The notes: generated by a model not told the origin, from the letters alone. 64,000 bases of DNA from Hymenobacter negativus (GCF_016056375.1 NZ_JAEDAE010000001.1:806001-870000); one strand, 5' to 3'. Counted from the first letter of the stretch, positions 17,242 through 26,181 are shown. Made by a program: numbers and translations.

Positions 17242-17955
17242 CTATTGCCGGCGGCCAGCGGCTACCGCATCCATTTCCAGGCCGGCCAGGTGGTCGCGCA
17301 GCCGGGCCAGCGTGGCCACCGGCCCCTCGGGCGCGCTAAACACAAAATTACCCGCCACCAGCACGTCGGCCCCGGCTTCGACCAGCGGGCCGGCGTTGTC
17401 CATGTTCACGCCGCCATCCACTTCAATCAGGGCATCCGAGCCGGTATCGACCAGCAATTCCTTCAGCATGGCCACTTTTTTCAGCGTGTTCGGAATGAAG
17501 GCCTGCCCCCCAAAGCCAGGGTTCACCGACATCACCAGGACCACGTCGAGGTCGGCGGCAATATCTTCGAGCAGCGCCACCGGCGTGGCCGGGTTCAGGG
17601 CGACGCCGGCCCGGCAGCCCAATTGCTTGATTTGCTGCACCACGCGGTGCAGGTGCGGGCAGGCCTCGTAGTGCACCGTGATGCTGCTGGCCCCCGCGTC
17701 GCGGAAAGCGGCCAGGTAGTGTTGCGGCTCCTCAATCATCAGGTGCACGTCGATGGGCTGCTTGGCATAGCGGGCCACGGCTTGCAGCACGGGCAGCCCG
17801 AACGAAATGTTGGGCACGAACCGGCCGTCCATCACGTCGAAGTGCAACCAGTCGGCGGCGCTGCTGGCCAGCCGCTCGGTTTCGGCTTGCAGGTTGGCCA
17901 GGTCGGCGGCCAGAAACGAGGGAGCCAGCAAGGGCGTGCGGCGGGATGCATTCAT
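17242..17955 (-). CDS. rpe: Ribulose-phosphate 3-epimerase
   Basis: 237 residues from ATG 17955 (an in-frame ATG at 17982 adds nine residues that the family lacks). It interconverts ribulose 5-phosphate and xylulose 5-phosphate in the pentose phosphate pathway. Motifs: LLAPSFLAADLANL, metal-binding HFDVMDGRFVPN, DVHLMIEEP, MSVNPGFGGQAF and the second catalytic Asp in EVDGGVN. A -7-like box TATCTTCG lies just upstream at 17961-17968 on the minus strand. The TonB-dependent receptor follows without a gap. Confidence 0.96.
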   Translation of the reverse strand: MNASRRTPLLAPSFLAADLANLQAETERLASSAADWLHFDVMDGRFVPNISFGLPVLQAVARYAKQPIDVHLMIEEPQHYLAAFRDAGASSITVHYEACPHLHRVVQQIKQLGCRAGVALNPATPVALLEDIAADLDVVLVMSVNPGFGGQAFIPNTLKKVAMLKELLVDTGSDALIEVDGGVNMDNAGPLVEAGADVLVAGNFVFSAPEGPVATLARLRDHLAGLEMDAVAAGRRQ

Positions 17956-18015
17956 GGCAGCGAAGATACGGAGGCCGCGCACTCCTCATATAATGGCTGA
18001 CTACGGCGGCGGCTC

Positions 18016-18023
18016 TACTTTTG
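18016..18023 (+). promoter_or_regulatory. Candidate -7 box for the TrpF-like gene
   Basis: TACTTTTG matches TAnnTTTG fully; no TTG lies at the right distance upstream. It precedes the GTG start at 18091 and points away from rpe. Confidence 0.4.
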
Positions 18024-18090
18024 CAGCGGCCCGCCCGCTTTTCGGCCGGCCACGGTTCATCGGCAGCTTTGCCTCACATTATACTTCTTC

Positions 18091-18687
18091 GTGCCACACC
18101 TCGTCCCTCTCCTAATTCGCGGCATCAACAACCTTTCCGATGCTCGCTACTGCGCCGGTATGGGTGCCGATAAGCTGACCTTTGTTCTCGACCCCGCCCT
18201 GCCCGGGTACCTCGATACCAAGAGTGTAAAAGAGCTGGCGGGGTGGATTGCCGGAGTTGAACTAATAGGCGAGTTCGACCAACTCAGCGCCCATGAAATC
18301 AACGCGATATCTGCTGATTGCGGCTTGGATGCTGTTCTGCTGCGCACCCCACGAACCGACGAGGAGTTAGCCGAAATTGCCCCGCCGGTGTACCTGGAGT
18401 TAGCAGCCGATTCTGCTGGGCTGGCCCAGCCTTTGCCCACTTCGCCCATCGGTTTTGTGCTGGAGTTAGCGGGCTCCGTAGCGCCGGAAACTCTCGCAGC
18501 TCTGCAACAAGTCAGCGCGAAAAACCCATTGTGGCTCGGTCCCGGCCTGCACCCCGACCACGCCCGTACCTTGGCCACCTCACTCCCATTGGCCGGCTTG
18601 GTTTTCCCTTCGGGCGACGAAGTGAAACCGGGTTTGCGCGATTTTGACCAGTTAGAAGCCGTATTTGAAGCGCTGGAAATCGAATAA
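18091..18687 (+). CDS. Phosphoribosylanthranilate-isomerase-like barrel protein, catalytic Cys missing
   Basis: 198 residues from GTG 18091. It follows the TrpF pattern: a first strand with RGINNLSDARYCAGMGADKL, later GPGLHPDHARTL, and the C-terminal GLVFPSGDEVKPGLRDFDQLEAVFEAL that matches the TrpF phosphate-binding and KD motif. However the usual KICGIT strand, whose Cys is the general base, reads LLIRGIN here, and the region that should carry the catalytic Asp is shortened. It is therefore probably not an active isomerase. No other trp gene is near; it lies between rpe and trmB. A ligand-binding or moonlighting role is possible. Confidence 0.7.
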   Translation: MPHLVPLLIRGINNLSDARYCAGMGADKLTFVLDPALPGYLDTKSVKELAGWIAGVELIGEFDQLSAHEINAISADCGLDAVLLRTPRTDEELAEIAPPVYLELAADSAGLAQPLPTSPIGFVLELAGSVAPETLAALQQVSAKNPLWLGPGLHPDHARTLATSLPLAGLVFPSGDEVKPGLRDFDQLEAVFEALEIE

Positions 18688-18707
18688 ACCGGCCCGTTTG
18701 ATAAGCA

Positions 18708-18754
18708 AAGTGCCCCCGCAGAACCATTCCTTATTGGTTTCTGCGGGGGCGCTT
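18708..18754. terminator. Bidirectional terminator between the TrpF-like gene and trmB
   Basis: GCCCCCGCAGAACCA (18712-18726) pairs with TGGTTTCTGCGGGGGC (18735-18750) with a one-base bulge; AAG/CTT extends the stem. It separates two convergent genes. Confidence 0.75.
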
Positions 18755-18773
18755 CGTTTGGCAAAGAGCCTGC

Positions 18774-19439
18774 TTACGTCAGCCGGAACTGCACGTACTT
18801 GATGGGCACGCCGATGGCGCGGTATTTCCCCTCAAAATTGGTCTGAATGGCCTGAGCTTCGGTAAATTCCGCAGCCGTCTCCGCATACAAATCCCGCGTG
18901 AACCGCTCCACGGTGGTACCAGGACGGGCCGCTAGCGTTTCAAGCGTGTACTCAAAAAGGCCCTCATTATCAGTCTTCAAGTGCAGCAGGCCGCCCGAAG
19001 TTAACAATTGTTCATACAGCGCCAAGAAGCGCGGCGATGTCAGCCGGCGCTTAATGTCACGGTCGCGGGGCCGCGGGTCGGGAAAGGTTATCCAGATTTC
19101 GTCCAGTTCGCCAGGACCGAACTGCGCGGCCAGGGCTTCGGCCCGCATCCGCACGAAGCCCACATTGGTCAGGCCCATCTCGGCGGCACGGGTGCTGCCC
19201 CGCCAAATGCGCTCGCCTTTGATGTCTAGTCCTAGAAAGTTACGGCCGGGATAGCGCTGGGCCAGGCCCACGGTATATTCGCCTTTGCCACAGCCTACTT
19301 CCAGCGTCAGCGGGTGGGGCTCACGGAAGAAATCGGTACGCCAGCGACCGCCCAGCTGTTCGTATTCGGGTTTGCCCGGCTCAATGATATCGGGACGGGT
19401 GGCGTTGTCGGTAAAACGCTGAAGCTTAACTCGGGGCAA
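18774..19439 (-). CDS. trmB: tRNA (guanine-N7-)-methyltransferase
   Basis: 221 residues, a Rossmann-fold SAM enzyme that makes m7G46 in tRNA. The SAM site LEVGCGKGEYT, the acidic LGLDIKGERIWRG strand and the family signature WITFPDPRP...IKRRL are all present; the end YVQFRL is typical. It is convergent with the TrpF-like gene and 42 bases downstream of folC, with which it may be cotranscribed. Confidence 0.95.
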   Translation of the reverse strand: MPRVKLQRFTDNATRPDIIEPGKPEYEQLGGRWRTDFFREPHPLTLEVGCGKGEYTVGLAQRYPGRNFLGLDIKGERIWRGSTRAAEMGLTNVGFVRMRAEALAAQFGPGELDEIWITFPDPRPRDRDIKRRLTSPRFLALYEQLLTSGGLLHLKTDNEGLFEYTLETLAARPGTTVERFTRDLYAETAAEFTEAQAIQTNFEGKYRAIGVPIKYVQFRLT

Positions 19440-19481
19440 ATCAGTAGGAATGTGTTGTTATACAAAGGTAAAACGGGCCGC

Positions 19482-20795
19482 TCAGGTCGTGGCGTAAAGC
19501 TCTTCCACTTCGGCCACTACGAAGGTGCTGCCGCCAATGAAAACCACATCATCAGGACTGGCAGCCTTGCGGGCCACTGCAACTGCGGCCTCCACCGAAC
19601 CATAGGCCTGCCCGTGCAAACCCAGCGCTTCTCCTTGCGCAGACAACTCTTCGGCAGGCAAAGCCCGGGGAATATTAGCCGCGCAGAAATAGTAATGCCC
19701 CTCTTTCGGCAACAGGGCCAGCATAGAAGCCACGTCCTTGTCGTTCACCGTGCCAATAACCAAATGTAAACGCTCGTGTGGAACGCGCTGTAGCTGAGTC
19801 ATTACAGCTTTAAGACCAGCCGCGTTATGCCCCGTATCACACACCACCAGCGGCCGGCGGCCAATGATGCTCCACCGGCCTCGCAGCCCCGTTAGGCTTG
19901 TTACCTGCCGCAGGCCAGCCCGCACGGCCGCTTCCGTAATGCGGAAGCCTTGGGCGCGTAGTTCATCCAGCGTAGCCAGCACACCGGGCAGGTTGAATTG
20001 CTGGTAGTCGCCGGGCAGGCCCAGCTCAGCATTGGGCAAGTAGGGCCGGCCATGCTGGCTGATTTTCAACGGGCGCAGTCCGGTTTCAAGGAATGGTTCC
20101 GCGGCAAATGTTGCCTGGTAGATTTGGTCGGCAAAAACGAGGTGGGCGAGCTTTGCAGCGGCTTCGTTCCGGAATACCTCCGCTACTTCGGGCTGGCTCT
20201 GGCTTACCACGACTGGCACACCGGGCTTGATAATGCCGGCTTTCTCACCCGCAATTTCGGGCAACGTATTGCCCAACAGGGCCTGATGGTCGAAACTGAT
20301 GTTGGTGATGAGCGACACCAGCGGCGTGATGATGTTCGTGGAATCGAACCGGCCGCCCAGGCCTACTTCCACAATGGCAACGTCCACGCGTTGCTGGGCA
20401 AAGTAGTCGAACGCCAGCGCCACGCACATTTCAAAAAACGACGGCTTGACTTCTTCAAACAACGGCCGCCAGCGGGCCACCCATTCCACCAGATACGCGG
20501 GAGTCAGTTCCTGCCCGTTCACCCGGATGCGCTCCGTGAACTCGCGCAAATGCGGCGAGGTGTACAATCCCACTTTGTAGCCGGCCGCCTGGAGCACCGC
20601 CGCCAGCAGGTGCGAACTGCTGCCCTTGCCATTGGTGCCAGCCACGTGCACACTTCGGAATTTCCGTTCCGGGTGCCCCAGCGCCTCGGCTAAGGCCAGC
20701 GTATTGCCGAGGCCTTTTTTAAAGCCCGCTGCACCCACCCGCTGAAACATGGGAAGCTGCTCGTAGAGGTAAGTCAGGGTTTCTTGATAAGTCAC
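19482..20795 (-). CDS. folC: Bifunctional folylpolyglutamate / dihydrofolate synthase
   Basis: 437 residues from GTG 20795, chosen because family members begin with TYQETLTYLYEQLPMFQRVG; an upstream GTG at 20822 is also in frame. It adds glutamate to (dihydro)folate using ATP. The Mur-ligase P-loop HVAGTNGKGSSSH, the GLYTSPHL and VEVGLGGRFDSTN motifs, and FDHQALLGNT are clear. It is preceded by the terminator at the end of the envelope operon and followed by trmB. Confidence 0.95.
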   Translation of the reverse strand: MTYQETLTYLYEQLPMFQRVGAAGFKKGLGNTLALAEALGHPERKFRSVHVAGTNGKGSSSHLLAAVLQAAGYKVGLYTSPHLREFTERIRVNGQELTPAYLVEWVARWRPLFEEVKPSFFEMCVALAFDYFAQQRVDVAIVEVGLGGRFDSTNIITPLVSLITNISFDHQALLGNTLPEIAGEKAGIIKPGVPVVVSQSQPEVAEVFRNEAAAKLAHLVFADQIYQATFAAEPFLETGLRPLKISQHGRPYLPNAELGLPGDYQQFNLPGVLATLDELRAQGFRITEAAVRAGLRQVTSLTGLRGRWSIIGRRPLVVCDTGHNAAGLKAVMTQLQRVPHERLHLVIGTVNDKDVASMLALLPKEGHYYFCAANIPRALPAEELSAQGEALGLHGQAYGSVEAAVAVARKAASPDDVVFIGGSTFVVAEVEELYATT

Positions 20796-20856
20796 GAGAC
20801 TGCGAAAACAGGGAGAAAGCACAAATTAACGGCATTCTGAGCTTATGCTACGAAAA

Positions 20857-20888
20857 AGCCCCGCCGCCTGCGAACAGACGGCGGGGCT
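20857..20888 (-). terminator. Terminator at the end of the envelope operon
   Basis: On the minus strand AGCCCCGCCG / CGGCGGGGCT followed by TTTTTCG. It separates tonB from folC. Confidence 0.85.
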
Positions 20889-20908
20889 AAAACAGCATGT
20901 GAGGATGG

Positions 20909-21793
20909 CTACTTAACCGAGAATTTGAACGTGTAAAAACCCGTAGCGCCTCCAGGAGCCGAATTAGTTTTGATAAAATTAGTGTCGAGCAGCTTATCAC
21001 GGCACAGCTTTTCCTGCGCCGGCGACACGTTTCCCGAAACCTTGGTTACCGATTCCACTTCCCCATCGGCCGTAATCTTGATTTTGAAGCGAATCACGCC
21101 CGAGTTGTCGTCCACCGACTCCACCACCGGCTTGCTCTCGAAGCGCCAGCCGCTCATTTCGAGGCCACCGCTGCCCGGGCTGCTCCCGCTGCCGCCCCGG
21201 CCAGGAGCACCGTAAAGCGCCGTAGCATCGAGCGTGCCATTCGGGTCTCCCTGGTCGCCCACGGCGCCCGGACGGTCGCCATTGTTGTTGCCGGTTGGGG
21301 CATTGCTGGTGCCATTCACCCCGTTGCCGCCGCCAGTGGCGCTGCCCTTGGGGGCGAAAGTCACGGCTACTTTACGGGGCACTTTGGGCGCGGCTTTTAC
21401 TTCTTCCTTGGGTGGCGCGGGCGTTTCAACCGGCGCGGCCGATACGGGGCTTTCCTCAGCCTCGCTGGTAATTATCTTCTCCTGGGCAGGCGGCGTGGGG
21501 TCAGGCGTGGCCACGGCCACGGGGCGCGGCTGCGGGTCGGGGCTGGCCTGGGGCGGGCGGCTGTCCTCGCGGTTGGGCGAGTTGTTTGCCGTGGCCATGC
21601 TCTGCACGTTGCCCGAGCCGGCTTCGTCAAGGCCGTAGTTCAGCTCTACGCCATCGCCCCCGCCCAACGGGGCCAACGGCGGGTTCGGTCCCTTAAAAAC
21701 CGAGAAGATGAACAGCAGCAACAGCACCCCGTGAACTACCAGGGTGCCAATTAGGCCTTCGCGGCGGTGCGGTTCTTGATAATCGATAGCCAT
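20909..21793 (-). CDS. TonB-like energy transducer
   Basis: 294 residues. An N-terminal transmembrane helix (TLVVHGVLLLLFIFSVFKG, about 17-35) is followed by a long Pro/Ala/Glu linker and a Gly/Asn-rich stretch (about 60-205), then a short C-terminal domain (SGVIRFKIKITADGEVESVT..., ending FYTFKFSVK) like the TonB/TolA C-terminus. It would couple the inner membrane ExbB-ExbD motor to outer membrane proteins. It is the last gene of the operon, 33 bases after exbD. Whether it serves TonB-type import or a Tol-type envelope function cannot be decided from sequence. Confidence 0.85.
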   Translation of the reverse strand: MAIDYQEPHRREGLIGTLVVHGVLLLLFIFSVFKGPNPPLAPLGGGDGVELNYGLDEAGSGNVQSMATANNSPNREDSRPPQASPDPQPRPVAVATPDPTPPAQEKIITSEAEESPVSAAPVETPAPPKEEVKAAPKVPRKVAVTFAPKGSATGGGNGVNGTSNAPTGNNNGDRPGAVGDQGDPNGTLDATALYGAPGRGGSGSSPGSGGLEMSGWRFESKPVVESVDDNSGVIRFKIKITADGEVESVTKVSGNVSPAQEKLCRDKLLDTNFIKTNSAPGGATGFYTFKFSVK

Positions 21794-21826
21794 GATGCTG
21801 TGTACGCTTAACCAGCTAGAAGCGGC

Positions 21827-22246
21827 TTATTTGCCGGCTGCCTGCTGGGCCTGGGTGGCCATCACCATTTTCAGCTTGAGCCGGTTGCCAATCTCTAAAA
21901 TGTCAACCAGCTTCTGAACGTTCAACGAAGCATCGACGCGCAGCACGACGGTGGGCTGCTCGGTGGTTGGCGCGTTGCCCACCAAGGCCACCAGCTCCGG
22001 CTCCACGTTGGTGGGTGCTACAGGCTTCTTGTTCACAAAATATTGTCCGGCCGCATCCACCGAAATGGTAATTGGCTGCTTCATTACCTGCTTGCTCGAT
22101 TTAGCATTCGGCAGCAATAGCTTAATTACGTTGGGGTTAACCAGCGTCGAAGCAATCAGAAAGAACAACATCAGGAAGAACATGATGTCGTTCATGGCCC
22201 CGGTTTCGACGTGCGAGGTGAGGCGATGACGGCGGGAAAGATTCAT
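21827..22246 (-). CDS. exbD: ExbD/TolR family motor subunit
   Basis: 139 residues: short N-terminus, one transmembrane helix (MNDIMFFLMLFFLIASTLVN, about 18-37) carrying the conserved Asp19-like proton residue in the GAMNDIMFF motif, and a periplasmic domain (VLRVDASLNVQKLVDILEIG). Together with ExbB it forms the proton-driven motor that powers TonB. It sits between exbB and tonB; the exbB-exbD gap holds a 30-bp inverted repeat. Confidence 0.9.
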   Translation of the reverse strand: MNLSRRHRLTSHVETGAMNDIMFFLMLFFLIASTLVNPNVIKLLLPNAKSSKQVMKQPITISVDAAGQYFVNKKPVAPTNVEPELVALVGNAPTTEQPTVVLRVDASLNVQKLVDILEIGNRLKLKMVMATQAQQAAGK

Positions 22247-22261
22247 AACTATTTGAGTTAT

Positions 22262-22335
22262 GAGTTAAGAGTGAGGAGTTAAGAGTTAAGGATGCGCTCG
22301 GCAAACCTTAACTCCTAACTCCTCACTCTTAACTC
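22262..22335. repeat. 30-bp imperfect inverted repeat of GAGTTAAGAGT units
   Basis: Arms 22262-22291 and 22306-22335 match at 29 of 30 positions. They are built from variants of GAGTTAAGAGT/GAGGAGTTAAG. The repeat fills the exbB-exbD gap and ends 2 bases before the exbB stop. A relative lies at 24297-24366. Confidence 0.8.
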
Positions 22336-22337
22336 AA

Positions 22338-23036
22338 CTAGTTGTCCTGCAGAATGTCCATGAATTCAATGGCCGAGTTTTCCATGCGGAATACCATGCG
22401 CTCGACCAGAATGCTCAGCCAGTGGTAGCCAACGTGGGCAATAATGCCGACAATAAGACCCGTAGCAGACGTTACCAGCTTGACGTACAGACCATCAGCC
22501 ACCTGCGGGATACCAAACTCTTTGGTGGCGGCGATGGAATAGAAAATCTTGATAACCCCGATGATGGTACCCACGAAGCCAATCATGGGCGCGATGCCGG
22601 CGATAATGCCCAGGATGCTAATGTTTTTTTCGAGGCGGGCGATTTCAATCTTGCCCACGTTTTCCACGCTGGTTTCAATTTCTTTCAGCGGCAGGCCGAT
22701 GCGGCGTAGGCCTTTTTCCACCATGCGGGCCAGCGGCGAGGCGTTCTGGGCGCAGTAAAGCTTGGCCCCGGCCAGGTCGCCCTTCACCATAAGCGAACGA
22801 ATGCCGGCCATAAAGGCATCGGGGTTGCCGGCGGCCCGGCGGATGGTGAAGTAGCGCTCGATGATGATGTAGACCGAGAGAAGCGAAAGAGCTACCAGCG
22901 GAATCATGATAAACCCGCCGCGCAGCAGCAGGTCGATGACGGGAACACTGGTATCGGCAATGGGGGCGGCAGCAGCGGCGGCAGTATTAACAGTATCGGC
23001 AGCGACGGGCGTCACTTGCAGGAGGAATACGGACAT
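22338..23036 (-). CDS. exbB: MotA/TolQ/ExbB proton channel protein
   Basis: 232 residues. Three transmembrane segments are visible: LLLRGGFIMIPLVALSLLSVYI (about 35-57), and the later pair ISILGIIAGIAPMIGFVGTIIG and VTSATGLIVGIIAHVGYHWLS that carry the family signature. It forms the pentameric channel of the ExbB-ExbD motor in the inner membrane. It starts 8 bases after the HU/SPOR gene, so the two are surely cotranscribed. Confidence 0.93.
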   Translation of the reverse strand: MSVFLLQVTPVAADTVNTAAAAAAPIADTSVPVIDLLLRGGFIMIPLVALSLLSVYIIIERYFTIRRAAGNPDAFMAGIRSLMVKGDLAGAKLYCAQNASPLARMVEKGLRRIGLPLKEIETSVENVGKIEIARLEKNISILGIIAGIAPMIGFVGTIIGVIKIFYSIAATKEFGIPQVADGLYVKLVTSATGLIVGIIAHVGYHWLSILVERMVFRMENSAIEFMDILQDN

Positions 23037-23044
23037 GCGGACGG

Positions 23045-24277
23045 TTAAAATTTCAAGGTATTGTAGTCACAGTGCGTGCTGATGCGCAGGCGCTGGGCTT
23101 CGCGTTGAGCCGAGGCCAGGTCGGGGTAGTCGGCGGCGGTGAGGCGGAACAAGCGGCTGCCGAAGGGCGGCAGAATGATGTGCGACGCATGCCCGCTTTT
23201 GACCAGCAGCTTGCGGCCCTGCTCGGCACCGGCCAGGCTGCGGTAGGCCCCGGCAATGACGTAGAAACGCCCGGTGCGGCTTTTAATTGTAACGGCGCTG
23301 GCTGCGGCGGCCGGGGCTTTGGCACGCACGGGCGCGGCGGCCGGCGCTTCAGGAACCGCGGTGGCGACTGCCGGAGCTGTTTTCACAACTTCTTTAGGTG
23401 CGGCCGGAACGGCTTCAGCCACCACAGCGGGTGCGGTACTAGCTGCCGCTTTCGGGCTTTCCTTTTCGAGTGGCAGGCTAGTTGGGGCGCTGCTGTCGCC
23501 GGTCATTTCCGGCACGGGCTGTGCCGTGGTATTTTCCACCGGCGTCATACCTTCGGCGGGGATGGCACTGCTGTTGGCGGTGGTGCCGTAGTCCTGCTGG
23601 CTTAAGGTGGCTTGTTGGGGTTCGGTGATGATGGGAGCTACTATGGCAGGTTGGCGCTGCGCCCACTCCCATCGCGGCATGGCGGCCTGCCAGCTCACGG
23701 GCAGGTAGCCGGCTTTAAGCGCCACCTGGTAGTTGGCCAGCAGCAGCAGGCCCGCGGCCACGGCGATGATGCTCGCCGGCAGCAGGCGCGCCAGCGTTGT
23801 ACGACGGGCACCGCCACTCCGCAGGATGGGTTGCGCGCTTTTGATGCGGGCATCGGCCACGCGCACGGGGCGGGCGGCTAGTTCCGGCAGGCCAAAGGCG
23901 GCGGCTAGTAAATTATCGGTGCCGGTGTATTCGAAAGCCAGCCCCCGGCCGGCGGCGCGGCGGAAGATGCCGATGCCGGGCAGCTCAGTCCGGTTAGTTT
24001 CGTCGAGTTCTTGCTGCAGGCCAGCCACGGCGGTGCGCACAGCCTCGCGGGCTTGCGCGATGGACAGGCCCAAGTGCTGGCTCAGGGCATCGACGAGCAG
24101 ACCGTCGTTGCGGGTCAGGGCCTGGTTGAAGGCCACTAGCTTGGTGGGCGGGCTCAACGCCTGGCGGCCGGGCTGCGCGCGGGCCGGCGACACATCGGCC
24201 ACTAGTCCCCCAAAGTCCGGGATAATCACGCAATCGTGGTCACGGAGCAAGGGGCGAATGTGGTCGGCGAGGTGCAT
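23045..24277 (-). CDS. HU-CCDC81 and SPOR domain membrane protein
   Basis: 410 residues. The N-terminus (1-125) is the Bacteroidetes HU-CCDC81 module: HIRPLLRDHDCVIIPDFGGLV, then FNQALTRNDGLL and LPGIGIF. A single transmembrane helix lies at about 160-180 (LARLLPASIIAVAAGLLLLA). A long Ala/Pro/Val linker follows, and the last 75 residues (GRFYVIAGAYRSLAGAEQGR...) are a SPOR domain that binds denuded glycan strands of peptidoglycan. The layout suggests a cytoplasmic HU-like domain tethered to the wall at division or constriction sites. It is third in the envelope operon. Confidence 0.88.
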   Translation of the reverse strand: MHLADHIRPLLRDHDCVIIPDFGGLVADVSPARAQPGRQALSPPTKLVAFNQALTRNDGLLVDALSQHLGLSIAQAREAVRTAVAGLQQELDETNRTELPGIGIFRRAAGRGLAFEYTGTDNLLAAAFGLPELAARPVRVADARIKSAQPILRSGGARRTTLARLLPASIIAVAAGLLLLANYQVALKAGYLPVSWQAAMPRWEWAQRQPAIVAPIITEPQQATLSQQDYGTTANSSAIPAEGMTPVENTTAQPVPEMTGDSSAPTSLPLEKESPKAAASTAPAVVAEAVPAAPKEVVKTAPAVATAVPEAPAAAPVRAKAPAAAASAVTIKSRTGRFYVIAGAYRSLAGAEQGRKLLVKSGHASHIILPPFGSRLFRLTAADYPDLASAQREAQRLRISTHCDYNTLKF

Positions 24278-24296
24278 CGGGTCAGTTAAAATTTCA

Positions 24297-24366
24297 GAGT
24301 TAAAAGTGAAGCATTGAGAGAATGAAAGAGTAGTTTTTCAGCCACTAATCTTTTCACTCTTAACTC
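24297..24366. repeat. Imperfect inverted repeat related to the one at 22262
   Basis: GAGTTAAAAGTGAA (24297-24310) pairs with TTCACTCTTAACTC (24353-24366) at 13 of 14 positions; further TAACTC units follow. It lies between the outer membrane barrel gene and the HU/SPOR gene. Confidence 0.65.
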
Positions 24367-24378
24367 TTAACCTCTAAC

Positions 24379-26181
24379 TCAAAAGGTATAGGTAGCCCCG
24401 CCCAATACGTTAATACCTTTCACGGGATATCCGTAGAAACGCTGGTACTGCCGATTGGCGAGGTTATTACCCATTGCAAAGATGGATATTTTTGGCGTAA
24501 TGCGGTAATCGGCGCGCAGATTCAGGTCGACAATTGGGTCGGTGGCGCGGTAAAAATCGGCTACCCGTGCGGCTCCCGCGGCGGTGGCCGGGCGGTAGCT
24601 GATGCCGTAGCTGGCCGCGAAGAAGTAACCTTCTAAGCCCACCATCAGCTTGTCAAACACGTTGTAGGTACCGAACACCGAGCCCTGAAATTCGGGACGG
24701 TGAAACGGCAACGGCAGGTTTTTGAGGGCGTACTTATTGTAGTCGACCCGGGTGCCGAGGCGGAATTTTTCGGCCGCGTTATAGAGCAATTCGCCGTGGA
24801 TATTCAACACACCGGTGGCGTTCTGGTCATACACGAGGTCGAATTTGGTGGGGTCGATGGGGTTGTTGAGGTAGAAATACAGGTTGCGGTCGCGGGCGTA
24901 GGTGGCCTTCACGTTGAACTCCAGGCCCCGGGCGGGCGTGGAGGTGAACCCGGCGTACACTGTGGGGCCGCGATGGGTATCGGCCACGTTCAGGCCGCGG
25001 TTCAGCCAGGGGTTTTCGGTGCTCAGGTCGTAGCGGGTTACGCGCTGCAGAGCCCCGCCGAGGCCGGCATATACCATGAATTTCTCGGGCTCGATGGTGT
25101 AGCCCAGGCGCACGGCCGGGTATATCACGCCCTTGCTTACGTTGGTCGTGGTATCGGACGAGTAGCCCAGCGTGGCTCCTACCGAGAAGGCGATATTGTT
25201 GCGCAGAAACTCATACGCCGGCGTGGCCTGCACGAAGGTGCGCGTGCGGCTGGTTTGCAACGGGTTGGGTGTTTTAAGCGAAGGTGCGGCCTGGTCCTTG
25301 TCCGAGATAAACGAGGCATCAGCGGCCACGGTGACGCGGCTGGATTCGCCCAGGGCGTAGCCGACTTTGGCGTTCAGGCGCACGTCGTTCTCGGAAGCGG
25401 CAAAATTATCGGCCCAGTAGCGGTAGCCGATGCCGGCATCGTAGGTCAGCTGTTGCTCGGGGTCGCGGTTGTGAGCGTAGGCCTTCACCGCGAAGCGGTT
25501 GAAGGTCTGCTTGATGTCGCCGGACTCGGGCGCTACCACCGGGCCGCCATTAGCCGCCTTCTCATAGCCGTAGAAATTGTAGCGCTCCCGGCCAAAATCC
25601 AGGGTGGCCCCGAAGGCTCCGGTGCCGCGGTACAGCTCGCCCATAAGGTGGGCACTGGTTTCCGACATCCGGGAGTTTTTGCCATCCACCGGCCCCTGAA
25701 TGGAACTTACGTGCTTGATGTCCAGTCCGTAGGCATGGTCGGTGTTGCGGGTGCTGTGGAAATAACCACGCCCGTAAAACGTGCCGTAGTTGCCAATTGC
25801 CGCCTTCACAAAGTTGCCGGTGAGCGGCGTGGGCTCCTCGGCCCGGATGGTGAGCACCTTCACCGAGGGCGTGAGGCGGTCGGCGGGCAGGCGGAAATCG
25901 GGGAAGGTGTAGGCCACCTTGCGCTCGACCTTGGGCGGGGCGGGCAGCTTGATTTTATCGAAGTTGCGGGTGGCTTCGGGCAACTGGTTCACCCGCTCTT
26001 TCACAATCTCAATCTCAGCTTCCTCAATACTGCCCTTGTACTTGCCTTTGGTGGGCTGGGCCTGCGCGGTGGCTGCCGGTGCTACGCCGCCCACCAGCAT
26101 GGCCGCCAAGGCCAGGCCGGTGGCCAGCTTGGGGCCACCGTGGTGGACAGAACGGCCTTTATTTATCGTCAAACGCTTCAT
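24379..26181 (-). CDS. Outer membrane beta-barrel protein, receptor-like without plug
   Basis: 600 residues from ATG 26181. It has a signal peptide (about 1-40, ending APAATAQAQ), a short periplasmic stretch rich in Lys/Glu/Pro (KGKYKGSIEEAEIEIVKERVN...) and a barrel of alternating strands ending in LGGATYTF, with the terminal Phe of outer membrane proteins. The last barrel strands resemble TonB-dependent receptors (NNLANRQYQRFYGYPVKGIN), but there is no plug and no carboxypeptidase-like domain. It lies between the large TPR protein and the HU/SPOR protein, so it is probably the outer membrane partner of this operon. Substrate or partner unknown. Confidence 0.82.
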   Translation of the reverse strand: MKRLTINKGRSVHHGGPKLATGLALAAMLVGGVAPAATAQAQPTKGKYKGSIEEAEIEIVKERVNQLPEATRNFDKIKLPAPPKVERKVAYTFPDFRLPADRLTPSVKVLTIRAEEPTPLTGNFVKAAIGNYGTFYGRGYFHSTRNTDHAYGLDIKHVSSIQGPVDGKNSRMSETSAHLMGELYRGTGAFGATLDFGRERYNFYGYEKAANGGPVVAPESGDIKQTFNRFAVKAYAHNRDPEQQLTYDAGIGYRYWADNFAASENDVRLNAKVGYALGESSRVTVAADASFISDKDQAAPSLKTPNPLQTSRTRTFVQATPAYEFLRNNIAFSVGATLGYSSDTTTNVSKGVIYPAVRLGYTIEPEKFMVYAGLGGALQRVTRYDLSTENPWLNRGLNVADTHRGPTVYAGFTSTPARGLEFNVKATYARDRNLYFYLNNPIDPTKFDLVYDQNATGVLNIHGELLYNAAEKFRLGTRVDYNKYALKNLPLPFHRPEFQGSVFGTYNVFDKLMVGLEGYFFAASYGISYRPATAAGAARVADFYRATDPIVDLNLRADYRITPKISIFAMGNNLANRQYQRFYGYPVKGINVLGGATYTF

